64,000 nucleotides of DNA from Chlorops oryzae (Eukaryota > Arthropoda > Insecta > Diptera > Chloropidae), in NCBI GenBank assembly GCA_020466095.1, contig CM035807.1, positions 16,224,985 to 16,288,984 on the forward strand, in the 5' to 3' direction. The notes under the pieces are model-generated. The model was not told where the DNA came from. It made no database searches and worked only from the letters and a program-made list of their open reading frames with translations. A program made the position numbers and the translations under genes. Below are positions 33,187-44,407 of the stretch, piece by piece; the first letter of the stretch is position 1, and each line of letters opens with the position of its first letter.

Positions 33187-33494
33187 CATTTAATATATTA
33201 ACGTTCGAAAAAATCGAACTGTAGAGGCCTCGTATGTATGTACGGTATTTTTATAACATACATATTATTTTGGGCGGATTTGCGATGTACTTAAGAAAAT
33301 CAACGTTTTCAAGGATTCATGAATCAAACAGGATCATGAACGCATCAATCATGAATACTAAGAGCATGCGTTCTTGCTTTACAACTGGAGAAGAAATGTT
33401 TCATGTGTTTTGAAGGAGTCGTAAAACATGCATGATCATGAACGCAGGAGTCATGAATTCTACTGGCATTCATTTTTGTCTTACACAACTGGGC

Positions 33495-34438
33495 GTATAC
33501 GTCCACGAGGCCGATACAAAATGTTTTCCCTAACGCTGATGTAATATTTCCAATTCTACGTCTAGTTTTCAGGCCAACATCAAATTTCTCAGAGACGTAA
33601 AAGAAGTATTGAAAAACAGTTGCTCAAAAAATACTGAAGAATATACAAATTTGTATACTTCTTTTGGTATCTCCTAGTAGAGGTTTTATAAAAACAGCTG
33701 AAACATTGCATACATAAGGAGTTGACCGCCTATCCATGTAGAGTATTGTATTGACAGGTTTGCCTGACTATAAAAACCATAGTTGTTTGTATTCAGATAT
33801 TTTGAAAATATTTTTGTGCTTGAAAACAATTCTTCCTTAAAAGAAAATTTCAAAATTCAAAGTGCATTTTCTGACATTTCATTTGAGAGTTTTCATTTTT
33901 CTACAGCTCACAGAGCTAATAGATTTCTAGCGCGGTACGATAACGATAGAATGAAGAATATATCATGCTCTGCCAAGTCGACAAAAAGCGCGTAAGTTTG
34001 CAGAGTCATTCCAATACATTAAACCATCTGAATTGCACAATATCGCTTCAATAAAATTCGGAAACGACTCTTTTCCACTTGGCTGCTTGTCGAAAGTTTT
34101 AATTGAGCTAGTTTGATGAAGGAACTCTGAGTAAAAGTTAATAATCAGGGAGCGTAAAAGAACATATATATAGCCTTCTGAAATTTAGAAATAAAATATT
34201 TTTCAATGAATTGAAAAGTTTGCCTGAACATCGACTTGCCTGGGACCGTACGACGCTGTTAGAAGTGGGATATTTGCTTTCTTCTGAAGCAATAAAATTG
34301 CCACTTAATACAGCGCTGCATATATCATTAAATGGGAAGGGATATTCTTTGTTTGTATTCTTTGTTGACTGTACTGACAACTTCTATTCAAAGTTTAAGG
34401 CTAGTTTTTACTTTCAGTTTTACATTAAATTGAACTAA
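33495..34438. other. No supported gene
   Basis: The CCTGACTATAAAAACCATAG near 33763 resembles the GCCTGACTATAACACCC end of the element at 58.7-59.5 kb. Nothing else recognisable. Confidence 0.45.
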
Positions 34439-34441
34439 AAA

Positions 34442-34503
34442 TGTCCCTCAGGGCAGGTATCGAACTCGCTGTCAAGCACGCATCCACTACGCCACTTCAC
34501 GCT
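34442..34503 (-). repeat. tRNA-like segment
   Basis: On the minus strand it has an A box TGGCGTAGTGG and a B box GAGTTCGATACC separated by 26 bp. It lacks acceptor-stem pairing, so it is a tRNA-derived relic. Confidence 0.5.
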
Positions 34504-34509
34504 AACACT

Positions 34510-35084
34510 CGACTGACGCTAAACTATCCCAGCCGGAGATGTCCCGGTGAAACATTCAATGATTTCAGCATGACATAGAGCCGCGACTACTCCGGATTAT
34601 ACACCAACTTTCTAAAGAAATTAACACACAAGCTGCATTTGCAGTCATAAGAGCATATGTCACGAGTTGGTCATCGAAAGTGGAGTAGATCAACTCCATC
34701 GTATCGATACCTCTATCGATGACAGTGCCATTGGAGTTGCGATAAAAAGTTCCTTCTCTCGATGGCAATACCATTACAATTGAGAAGTACTCAAATTTTC
34801 CCCTTGATATCCTTGGTGAAAATATTAATGAATTGGTTATTTTTGAAAAAATTTCCGGCTGGGCTTATTTAAATTTCAGTAGCCAATAAGATACAAGCTC
34901 ATGAATGGCACCCTTCGACGGATGAAATGTCCTCCAAGGTGTCATGCATGATACTGTCACCAGTATCGCCCAGTGAGATCACTAATTTTTTTTGTCCTGC
35001 TGGATATATTTTCCTCCAGGGCATGCACTCTGGTGACTGGACAGTCAGACTGAATGTTAATATGGCACATTAAGATGGAAATTA
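34510..35084. other. No supported gene
   Basis: A 69-codon minus frame at 34565-34774 shows no domain. No other signal. Confidence 0.4.
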
Positions 35085-35241
35085 TATCAGAAACCGTTTC
35101 GAACCGGTATCGTTTTCGGTTCGAGAACCGGTTTCCAAAAAAAAAAAAAACAAAATATCAGTTTCGCTCTTATTTAGGTTAGAAAAATAAATCGGTTTAA
35201 ATCGGTTATGGCTACGGTTTCGGTTCCGGTTACAAGCCCTG
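35085..35241. repeat. Short repeat rich in AACCGGTTT, hAT-like right end
   Basis: Degenerate GGTTCGGTTCCGGTT words in both orientations, ending GGTTCCGGTTACAAGCCCTG. Complemented, that end reads CAGGGCTTGTAACCGG, the form of a hAT terminus. The left partner end is not clear. Confidence 0.45.
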
Positions 35242-35289
35242 TTTTTGACTAGGTAAAAATTTCATTTTTTCTATAATAATTTCTAGCAT

Positions 35290-35650
35290 GCTTTTAGACA
35301 CATTTAACCCTTTCATCGCCATTGGGATAATACCTCCCAAACGATTTTTATACCTTTTCCGAAGGACAAATATATATATTCTGGATCAGGGTGACAAGAG
35401 GAGTTGATCTAGCGATGTCTGTCTGTCTGTCTATCGGTCACACTTTAGTTTTGCGTAATTTACTCCTAAGCCATGAAAGACATCATATTCAAATTTGGCA
35501 TGGACTTGAACCAGGTAAATGTCCGAGAAACTGCATACAAATTTTTGTCGTAGTCCCTCCTTGGGTCGTGGGAAGTGGTTCAGAACTTTCAAAAATCACG
35601 ATTTTTAACGTTTTGCCTGGATAACTTTTTTACTGTACATCCCAGCTTAT
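35290..35650. repeat. Dispersed repeat family G, copy 1
   Basis: TTCCGAAGGACAAATATATA, then GGGTGACAAGAGGAGTTGATC, a GTCTGTCTGTCT run, and TCCTAAGCCATGAAAGA match the copy at 41396-41790 in the same order. Confidence 0.8.
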
Positions 35651-35990
35651 TGAAATTTGGTGTGTGTATAGCTACTATGTAGACTTAAGCTTTCGCTCAA
35701 AAAATGATTTTTTTTAGAATTGAAAGTTTTATGCACTGGCTTTCTTCTGAAAACGAACGATTGCGTTGGAAAGCTCATATCGAGCCCTAACCGCCAAAAA
35801 GATGGACTGGATGGATTTTCTGTTTTTTTTTGGAATTGTTTAGGTCACGGTTATTTGCATCATCTCGATTCAAAAATGTTCACGGAAAACATTTTCCTGT
35901 AAAATTTGATTTTTTGCATTTATGTACGTCTTTTTTGCGGTTAAGTCTCGATAGATTTATGTTAAGAATTGAAGTATGTAACATATACTA

Positions 35991-36250
35991 CAGTGTACTT
36001 TCTCTTAAGCGAACACCTACGGGACCGACAAATCTTATGTCCGCTTAAGAGGAAACTGAGAAGCAGGAATACTAGAGCATTCCCTAATAAAAAGTGTCCC
36101 CTTAAGAGGTGTTTCCGGAAGGAGATAGTACACTGCACAGAAAGTAGTCTTACAATTTGGGAAAAGTCGGTTATTTGGCAGTTTTTTTTTAATGATGCGA
36201 TGTAGAATGAAAATAAACTGCACCGCGATCTGTCCAACTAGGCTCTACTG
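35991..36250. mobile_element. pogo/Tigger-like MITE, 260 bp
   Basis: The ends are CAGTGTAC... and ...CTCTACTG, with TA on each side (35989-35990 and 36251-36252). Inside are repeated CTTAAGCGAACAC, CGCTTAAGAGGAAAC and CCCTTAAGAGGTG words. CAGT...ACTG ends next to TA, plus such internal words, are the hallmark of pogo-type non-autonomous elements. No transposase. Confidence 0.75.
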
Positions 36251-36259
36251 TATAAAAAA

Positions 36260-36800
36260 GAAATGATTATGATTCATGATCTTTCAACTTTCCTAACATC
36301 GTCAAACAAATAAGTGCATTGGGCCATTAAAAATAAAAGAAAAATATTTTAATATATTTTATCAATCAAGAGCAAGAACCAAATCATTAATATGAAGCTC
36401 TTATCTTGATACAATTCAACTTATCGAATAAACAATAATAACACTTGTTTATTGTATTTAATCGGTTTATTGTTCATTTTTCCGGAGAGTTCTCTACTTC
36501 TGAAGATGATGCAACGTCTTAACCACAACAAAAGTTGTCGTTTCTTGTGCTCAACTCTATCTCATTCTATTGCTCGAAAATGTGTTTGAAGTACATACAT
36601 AATTTAAATTAAATGAAAGTTGAATTTTATTATTTTGAAGAAATTATCTTTATTGAGACGATAAAGAACAGATTTTGGAACGCAAATAAAGTCGTTGCAT
36701 AAAAATATCCCATAAAAAAAAAACGCAAAAACTTCCAAAGTCTTTACTCAGATTCACACAGAATCAATAAATACCTCCAAATTGGCCGTAATTTAGTCAG
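36260..36800. other. Upstream region of the esterase
   Basis: AT-rich. A TCAGTT initiator-like sequence sits at 36811, about 45 bp above the ATG. No TATA box at the expected place. Confidence 0.4.
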
Positions 36801-36855
36801 AACGATTTACTCAGTTATCGGGACAAGTACCGTAGTGCATATTAAAAAAATTAAG

Positions 36856-38697
36856 ATGCGAGAACGATCGATGCTCATGTGCGCCGTGCAGCTACTGATC
36901 TTAATATCAGTTAGCGGGGCCGTCGAAGTCAATACATCTCTTGGGAAAATACGAGGCAATACTCTGAAAAGTCGTTTGGGTGTTGACTTCTTTGCGTTTC
37001 GTGGCATTCGTTATGCGAAAGCACCTGTCGGTGATCTTCGTTTTAGAAACCCAGTCCCTGTAGAAGCATGGAAGCCTGACGTGTTTGATGCTACCGAGGA
37101 TGGACCAGTTTGTCCTCAAGTTTGGAATAATGCAAGCGAACTTTCAGAAGATTGTTTATGCATAAATGTATACACCAAGGATTTGAATGGATTGAAACCA
37201 GTTATTGTTTATCTTCATCCGGGTGGATTCTATTCCGTAACAGCACAGAGTAAACTGACAGGACCACAGCATTTAATGGATCGTGATGTTGTTCTAGTTA
37301 CATTAAACTATCGGCTAGGTACACTTGGATTTTTAGCACTTGGCTCGGCTGATGCACCCGGCAATCAAGGTCTTAAGGATCAAATCGTTGCATTGCGTTG
37401 GGTTCAAGAACATATACGGAATTTCGGTGGCGATCCGAATTCTGTAACTCTACTTGGCTATAGTGCTGGAAGCTTAAGCATTGGTTTACACATGATGTCA
37501 CCAATGGGACGTGGTCTATTTCATCGTGGAATCGCAATGAGTGGTACTCCACTCGGGCAATGGGATTACAGTAAGAATGGATTGGATTTAGCAAAGAAAC
37601 AAGCACGTCTGGTGCAATGCCCAACAAAGCCGGTTAATAAATTAGTGAAATGTCTTAAACAGGTACATCCTTACATCCATATAACATTCAAAAAAATATT
37701 TTTTTTTTTTTGGTATTTTAATTGCGAAAAGATTTATTGCAGAAACCAATGATGGCATTTCCAAGCACTCAGAAAGCGATGTTCGAATTTGGATGGCATC
37801 CGATTTTGAACTGGAAGCCAGTTATTGAAGATGATTTTGGTCAAGAACGCTATCTGGTGGAACAACCGTATAAGACAATGCTCAGTGGAAATATTTACAG
37901 AGTTCCTCTGATAACTGGAATTACGGAATTTGAATTTATAAGCGGAGCTTACTGTAAGTGCCTCCAGAAACGTGAAATCGCATAACTTAATCCTTTACAG
38001 ATTACATTAATTAATGAGACCCAGCGTGGCTTGCTGAATTCGGATTTCGAGAAGTATGCACCCATCGCCTGTTTATATAAGCGAAATACTCCGCGTTCAC
38101 GTAAAGTCAGTCAACGTCTGCGCTCCGAGTATTTGAAAAACCAAACTTTAGAGATGCCCGATTCGCTAGAACCATTTGGGAAGCTTCTGAGCGATGCTGT
38201 TATTGGCTTTGTGTATCATCGCTTTTTGGATTTGGTATCAAGGTACACGCCGGTGTACACATATCTCTTCAAATACAAGGGACGATTCAGTGATTTTACA
38301 TATCCTGGAAATCAGACGTATGGAGCTGTCCATCATGACGAGCTTTTATATCTATTTTACGTGCCTGGCCGGACACCATTGTTCAAACAAACTGACCCGG
38401 AAAATGATACTATCGAACGTTTAACAAGAATGTGGGTGGAGTTTGCACATAAAAGGTAAGGCCTTTAATTATTCGAAGTGTTGGAGTAGGCTAATTCTCA
38501 AAAAATATTCCAGTGATCCCAATAATCCTAGCGACGAGTATTTAAAAAATATGCAATGGAAACTGTATACGAAGGAGAATAAGGAATACATGGAAATCGA
38601 TAATGTTTTGGCACTCAAAACCGGTGGAATCTATGAAGAACGCTTTAAAATCTGGGATGAACTTTTTCCAATACCAAATTGTAAGAGCTCCCTTTGA
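36856..38697 (+). pseudogene. Carboxylesterase (COE family), four exons with a one-base frame break
   Basis: Exons: 36856-37662, 37743-37953, 38001-38455 and 38514-38697, all with GT/AG ends. The first 269 codons are intact: a signal peptide, EDCLCINVY at 98-106, the oxyanion motif HPGGF at 121-125 and the nucleophile GYSAGS with Ser203. Later exons hold a TEFEF acid region and AVHHDELLYLF with the catalytic His. Total coding length fits the usual 550 residues. It resembles the secreted dipteran esterases annotated as venom carboxylesterase-6-like. Exon 2 ends in phase 1, but the open frame of exon 3 needs phase 0. The straightforward splice meets TAA at 38012-38014, which would remove the catalytic His. 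One surplus base explains it, as the summed exons are one base over a multiple of three. It is either a young pseudogene or a sequence error. Confidence 0.85.
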
Positions 38698-38699
38698 AT

Positions 38700-39400
38700 A
38701 CCATCTTCGTTGGACAGGGAAGCGCTACGCGATTTGACGATTTAGTGAAGTAAAGTCTGAGAAAGTCCATTTCTATTCAGAGTTTATTCCTATTCTCGTA
38801 TGTTTATTTATATTAAAAAAAAAATTGAAGATTAGGGCAGGTGACCCGGTTTCGGCCACCTTAAGAGCTCTGCCCACTTTGTAAGAAGTCCTTGAAAATA
38901 TTATCAAAGACTTTTTTCCGAACATCAACAAAATAAAAAAAAAACATAAAGATAAAGTTTGCTTTCTGTAATTTCTGGACATCACAAATATAATGTGGAA
39001 TCTATCAAAAATTTTTAAAACATTTAAAGCCACTGTTTTATTCAGCTCGATTCTAAATGCTCCCGGCGAATTTTTCTGTGCAGAAAATCTTCCCATTTTA
39101 AGCAGATTGGGACGGCAGTACAAAGGAAGCGTGGTTCCAATAGTGCATGAATTAACGCGCATTAATGCCTGCAAACATTTGAAACATACAAATATATGGA
39201 ACCCACTACAATCAAAAGCGCAGTTGATTAAAAATGATTTCATATGCTTGGATGTGTTGAATGTTCGCAGGAATAGCTGCTCTTTTAGAAACCGGGCATA
39301 ATGCTGATTAACGAATTTTAAGTTATACAGTAGTTTCGCTATATAAGAAAGTCGATTTTGCCAAGAAATATTGAGGAATTATTTAGACAAAAGTTCGGAT
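38700..39400. other. Esterase to avidin-like gene spacer
   Basis: A 102-codon plus frame (38993-39301) and a 156-codon minus frame (38773-39243) overlap. Neither has a domain I recognise, and I do not call them. Confidence 0.4.
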
Positions 39401-39408
39401 TGATTTGT

Positions 39409-40933
39409 TCAGTGTTTCTTGCTTTTGAGGAAACGTGAATTATACCGTTCCACTCGTTTTTCTTCCAGTTTATACCTTCGTAAAATATCATTTTTTGTTT
39501 GAAACGAGGCTGTTGTATCTTGGCAGTTCTTCGACGGGAAGGAAATGCACCACGTTCCAAAAATAGTATCAGTTCCGCCGCAATTTCGGCAATAGCCTTT
39601 AAAAGCATCAACATTTTTAGTAGCTCATTAGAAAGTAAGATCATTTTGGCAATAGGAAGTAGCTGTTTATGGAAGATATGGTAAGATTTCTTGCATTTCG
39701 TTAGCCATTCCAGGTGAAAAAAAAGATTCGCTCCTCAAACAACTCTAAAGTTGCGTTTCGGAATCCAAAAATTTTCTTAAAAAACAGGAACCTTTCCAAC
39801 AATCTTAATCCTTTACTGCTCAATTAGCCTGGACTGATCGTAGCTGTAGTAGGTACTTAAATTAATGGATTAGCTGGTTCCATTTGTTTGCAACATTTTA
39901 TTAAAGATAAAATTTTTTAATAGATTTGAATCAGTCATTGCAAAAAGTCATAAGTTAAAGGACGTTTTTAAATCCTTCATTCAGTATTTTAAGGAGGAAT
40001 GTGTTACCTTGAAGAAAGCATATTTAGAAAATAAAAATATGTTGGGAAAAAAATTGAACCTCAGTGGGTTTTAAAATGACCGGTTCATTTATAGCAAACA
40101 AATTTTTAAGGAATGCTTAGCCACGATCAGTCAACGCAAACTGAGACTTCAAGCAGTTATTCCATTTTGCCATATAAGTGTGTATATTAAAAATGCTTCA
40201 ATAAAATTACCCACGAACGTAGCTAAAAGATTTTCGGTTCGCTCTTGTGTATACAGAAAAAATGGTCCATCAGTCTCACTGAGCGTACTTCCAGTGATTG
40301 GCCAATTTAATTCTATAACATCGGGCGGTCTGGGAGGCGTACACTCTTTTATCGTAACACTCAAATCCCGATTGCGACCATCGACCGGCAACGAACTCCG
40401 ACGATCTGAGTCCTTTATCTTGATATCAAAGTGCAGTCCCATCACTTTGGATTGCCAAGAACCGGCCAGATTGCATGGCAAGTCTTCAAATGCCTGGCAA
40501 GAATCGAGTATTTTTTCGAATTGGATCTCCTCAAGCTTTTGCTTTAGTTTCTATAGAATATCGGAGACCTGTTCGTTTGACAGTTCAGATTTAGTTTGAA
40601 CAGGCGGTAGTTTCGGCACGCCGAATTCATCTTTCGTAAAATTCGTGTCATCTTTCGGCTGCGTTCCGTTCAAGGGGACTTCATTGTGTTGGGTTTTCAT
40701 CGAATCAGTGCTATCGATATATTTAGTTAGTCGCTGGTAGGTATTTGATACTTCTTTCTTCGTTGTTTCCGGCTTGCAATGATGCCTTTTGCTTTCCAAC
40801 TTTGCCCACGTTCGAAGTAAATACTTGCCGGTGTCCGGGCAGTGGAACTCCCAAAGGATTTCGCTGCTGAAATAACTTGGACATAAAGTTATTAAGCGAA
40901 GGTCGTTTTTTTTGGTTTGTCAAATTATTCAGT
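39409..40933 (-). pseudogene. Avidin-like domain gene, broken by a stop and a frameshift
   Basis: Two exons join cleanly: the long one ends at 40211 (TTCGTGG|GTAATT) and the last runs 39596-39409, after CTACTAA and TTTTAAAG. The join gives TFVG+YCRNCGGTDTIFGTWCI, then CQDTTASF, ending KKH. With CNLAGSW and ELNWPITGS in the upstream exon, this follows the avidin fold order: C-x-LxGxW strand 1, the xNW strand, the TFxGxC strand and the GTW strand. Two of the biotin-contact tryptophans line up; the later one is not seen. Upstream, an in-frame TAG at 40551-40553 sits where a helical Q/K/E stretch continues on both sides. Near 40800-40850 the coding sense changes frame. The region before the domain is rich in K, T, N and P. 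Likely a decayed secreted biotin-binding-type protein. Confidence 0.6.
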
Positions 40934-41100
40934 CTGAAATATGAAATATTTATTTTTTTTTTTTAATTGTTTTAAATAGTTTATGGAATCCAAGACAAAG
41001 TATGAAGCCACTCCATATTCTAAAGAATATCCAATGCATTCTCGAGTTTGATTCTATTGATGTATATTAATATATCAAGGGTTTTCGTAACAAGAACTAC

Positions 41101-41397
41101 CCCCATTATTGCCGGGAGCTCTATTCGCAATAACATCAGCAATAATGGGCGCATTTTTTGCAATGGGAATTCTCGTACCGGATTTTTCGATGTACTCCTG
41201 CAAGATCTTATGCAATTCCGGATCGTTTTTTAACGATGACAAGTCCAGGCCCTTTATCAAGGCTACTTTCTTGGCCACATCAAGTGTACTTAGATTCAAG
41301 TGTCCAGCAACTTTTTCCAAAAGATTGCTAGCCGTTAAGTTTTCTAATACCTTATCCATTAGCTCGGCATAGACTGTGGTCAAAAATTTGTTAAAAG
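41101..41397 (-). CDS. Probable upstream exon of the avidin-like gene
   Basis: On the minus strand an open, well-composed stretch reads YAELMDKVLENLTASNLLEK and onward through alternating hydrophobic helices to a GNNGG end. A donor AATGGGG|GTAGTT lies at 41101/41100 and an acceptor-like TTTTTGACCACAG near 41376. It is followed 160 bp later by the next exon of the avidin-like gene on the same strand, so it is probably its N-terminal helical part. The phases do not match cleanly, in keeping with the decay seen further on. Repeat family G begins at its upstream edge. Confidence 0.45.
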
Positions 41398-41790
41398 CGG
41401 TTCCATTTCCGAAGGAAATGGTATATTAAGTTTGGCACGGAGTATGTAACATACCAAAGAAGTCGCGATAGATATAGACATATATATATATTCTTGATCA
41501 GGGTGACAAGAGGAGTCGATCTAGCCATGTCTGTCTGTCTGTCTGTCTGTCGGTCACACTTTAGTTTTTCTTAATTTACTCCTAAGCCATGAAAGATGTC
41601 ATATTGAAATTTGGCATGGACTTGAACCAGGTAAATGTTTTTTTCGTAGTCCCTTCTTGGGTCGTGGGAAGTGGTTCAGAAGTGTCAAAAATCACGATTT
41701 TTAACGTTTTTCATGGATAAATTTTTTACTATACATCCCAGCTTATTGAAATTTTGTGTGTGTATAGCTACTATGTAGACTTAAGCTTTG
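41396..41790. repeat. Dispersed repeat family G, copy 2
   Basis: It begins TTCCATTTCCGAAGGAAATGGTATA and continues through GGGTGACAAGAGGAGTCGATC, four GTCT units and ACTTAAGCTTTGGCTG. It matches 35290-35700 in the same orientation. It abuts the upstream edge of the avidin-like exon. Confidence 0.8.
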
Positions 41791-43255
41791 GCTGAAAAAA
41801 AAATTCCGAAATCGCTATAACTATGTCATCATCCTACATATTAGAAAAAAACACTCTTTCTCTTATTCTCACATCTGTATACAAAAATGATTTTTTTTTT
41901 TGCTTCTTCTAATTCAGTATTTCGCAGCTAGACAAAATGTCCTCTAACGGTTAAAATTTGACCATGACCACCAATCGCAAAAAATTTGTACTTAAATATA
42001 ATTTCGAGATTGTGAAGCTAAATCGAAGCACAGATAATGTGTAGCTAGGACAACGAAAACGGCAGGAATTTTTGTTAAGGTAATGTTTCAACATACTTAT
42101 TTTAGGCTGAGGAAAAGGTATGTGTGCAATCGGCTTAGCCGATGTAAACTTCTTTAATTGTTTACCATTCGACTGGATTTTGTGCTTACATTTGAGGGTA
42201 GTTTTCCAGTGAAAGGGTTAAAAAGTATCCAAATAGTAAATTTTATTTTCACAAGTATTTTTTAAAATTGATTAATAACCCTTTAATTGCTATTGAGGCA
42301 ATACAACTCAACAGATTTTTTTTTTGCTGCGACTGAATTTTGCGCGTAATTTTAACTTGGTAGTGAAAAGGGTTAAGATGAATTTTATTTTTGAAAAGTG
42401 CAGACCTATGGCATTCCTTCTCGAAAAAAATCGTAGAATCCTTTCTTTTTTTTTTTTGTCGAACAAAACGATCCACCCTAATATATGTACATATGTATAT
42501 TCAAACGTACATACAAAAATTCATTCTTTCGTTTTAAATTTGAAGTCACTAGGGCAGCTGAAGGTTTCTCGCATTCCCAGCTCAATGAATTTAATATCCG
42601 TTTCAAAGCAAAGACACATTCTCGAACCTTAAGATTTGTCTATGCAGTAAAACACTTGGGCTTTAAACGATGGCGATTGTACAATAGTTGTGTGCAGTGT
42701 CCACATCGTAAAATTGTTTGCGCTTCGACCGAAGTGCTGCAGTAGGACGAGAAACGCGTGACGTATAAGCAGTTTTGGGAATGTTGGGAATTTCAGGCTT
42801 GCGCTCCACTTGGCGCACAGTTTATCCCCTAGACGACTGCCATAATACGAAAATGTGATATGAGACTATAATGATAGATGACTGCATGGACTCGATGTCG
42901 CAGTGAGTGTGTATGTCATTTCTGTTCACATTGTTTGTTTTTCCTCTGAAATTATGATCCCACTTCATTTGATTGAGTTGAAAATTGAGACTTAAGATTA
43001 GAAGACTTAAAAATAAATTATACTTGAATGCTCGTGTAAGGTCACACAGCAGTTCTTAAATAAATCGCAAATTTAATAATCGAATAATTTTTATTTTAAT
43101 CGCAAGTACTAAGACAGAAAGATTATTTATTTGTTCGATGATAATAAGGAAAATCAAAATGCTTGAATATATATTAAGATTTCTCTCAGTATATAAGTAC
43201 TTGAAATAATTTTTCTTGATTTACAAGTCATCCGAATTGAATAGAGTTGATGTTA
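41791..43255. other. No supported gene
   Basis: The first few hundred bases may still belong to repeat family G. A 102-codon plus frame at 42324-42632 shows no domain. Confidence 0.4.
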
Positions 43256-43259
43256 AGTT

Positions 43260-43605
43260 TCATAAGGGTTTGGCGGGTTAAGCAAAGGCATGCGGCATCA
43301 TGAGAAGAATTTTTAAATTTTGTTAATTTTTCGATAAGTTCCATCTAAAAACACTGTGGAGACTACTTTTTAGATTTTTATTTTGAACGGTCCTTGAAAT
43401 ATCCTTGAAAATCCTTTTTTGTTAAGGCTTTTTTCAAAATTTTATATCTCAACAACCAATTAAGATCGAGAGACGATCTAAACAGAATCTGTTAGATAAT
43501 AAAACAAGAAAGCTTAAAAAAAATTTTTAAATTTTACACTGAGAAAATTTTTTTCACAAAACTAAAAAGAAAATTTTGAATATATTTTTCAGTGTATTCC
43601 CAGTT
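43260..43605 (+). repeat. Repeat family R, copy 2
   Basis: TAAGGGTTTGGCGGGTTA, then AATTTTTCGATAAGTTCC, TCCTTGAAATATCC and TTTCAGTGTATTCCC, in the same order as 46705-47040. A partial copy lies at 11112-11235. Confidence 0.75.
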
Positions 43606-43649
43606 TCCCGCCGCTCTATAATTTTTTTTGCGATTAAAATGAGCATATT

Positions 43650-44098
43650 GTCTACCCCCTTTTTTTTTCCGACTTTTTGATGACGTCATAGAAAATCGAT
43701 AGCTCAAAAATCGATAAATCGATAACTACCGATAACTCAAACATCGATAAATCGATAACACAAAAATCGATAAATCGATAACTCAAAAATCGATAAATCG
43801 ATAAATCAAAAATCGATATATATTTATATATATAAAACTTACAACAATGTCCAATCACTACCCCGACTTTTTGATGACGTCATAATAAAATGTAATAATA
43901 TAATTATGCCCCAGTATTGTTTTATTATTTAATGAGACTCATTTTAATCGCAATATTTAGCTCTTCATTGATGAAGAAACGTAAAACTATCGTGGGTGCA
44001 CTATAAAAAATACTTAAAGGAAGGGGGGAGTGCGAAGCGGAGCGAAGCGACGCGAGCAGGGGGGCGCAGCCCCCTTGTTTTTAAATACACCCCCTAGT
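43650..44098 (+). mobile_element. Helitron-like non-autonomous element with hairpin and CTAGT end
   Basis: The right end carries a perfect hairpin, GGGGGC at 44060-44065 and GCCCCC at 44069-44074, after a GCGAAGCGAGCGACGCGAG-like run, and finishes CTAGT at 44094-44098. A 3' hairpin followed by CTRRT is the diagnostic Helitron terminus, though the 19-base spacing is longer than usual. CCGACTTTTTGATGACGTCA is duplicated at 43669 and 43863. The left end is uncertain; TCTACCCCC at 43651 is one candidate. No helicase. Confidence 0.55.
43693..43818. repeat. ATCGATAAATCGATAACTC tandem array
   Basis: About five degenerate units of 21-23 bp, each with two ATCGATA words, inside the Helitron-like element. 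The array gives many CGATA sites in about 125 bp. Confidence 0.85.
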
Positions 44099-44407
44099 AT
44101 TTGCTTTCATTTAAAAGAAAAAAATATTCCAATCGGATGGCGCAACATTGTGACATTCAAACAAATGCAAGGGTACATAACAAGATCTACTCAGTATTGA
44201 TATGCTGGGTTAGACCTGCGTATGTGGTACATTTGGCCGAAATCCCATACAACACTTATACGGCATGTAGGACGTTAATTAAATATTCGATAATCCGCGC
44301 GATCATATAATTTTTATTTAGTCAATGCCCTACAAGTAACTTTTGTTCGGTTTAATTTTGTTTTTCTTTTCTAAGCAGTAAGCAGTAAGAATTTCTACTG
44401 ACATCAA

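Larger units (their letters stand above)
32544..33492. mobile_element. Foldback-like element with CATGAATCATG subrepeats
   Basis: The left end has CCCAGTTGTAAAAATATTCA and the right end, complemented, CCCAGTTGTGTAAGAC. Both arms are rich in CATGCATGAATCATG-type palindromic words, at 32560-32740 and 33310-33460. Two tRNA-like segments sit inside. Outside the ends, GGACGTATxCG is also inverted (32506 and 33486-33496). Boundaries are tentative. Confidence 0.45.

Noticed and set aside
36835..36855. Upstream GTG as start of the esterase
   Set aside because: It would put a charged MHIKKIK stretch before the signal peptide; the ATG at 36856 gives a typical leader.
38773..39301. Overlapping frames on both strands between the esterase and the avidin-like gene
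   Set aside because: No family resemblance and no splice context linking them to either gene.
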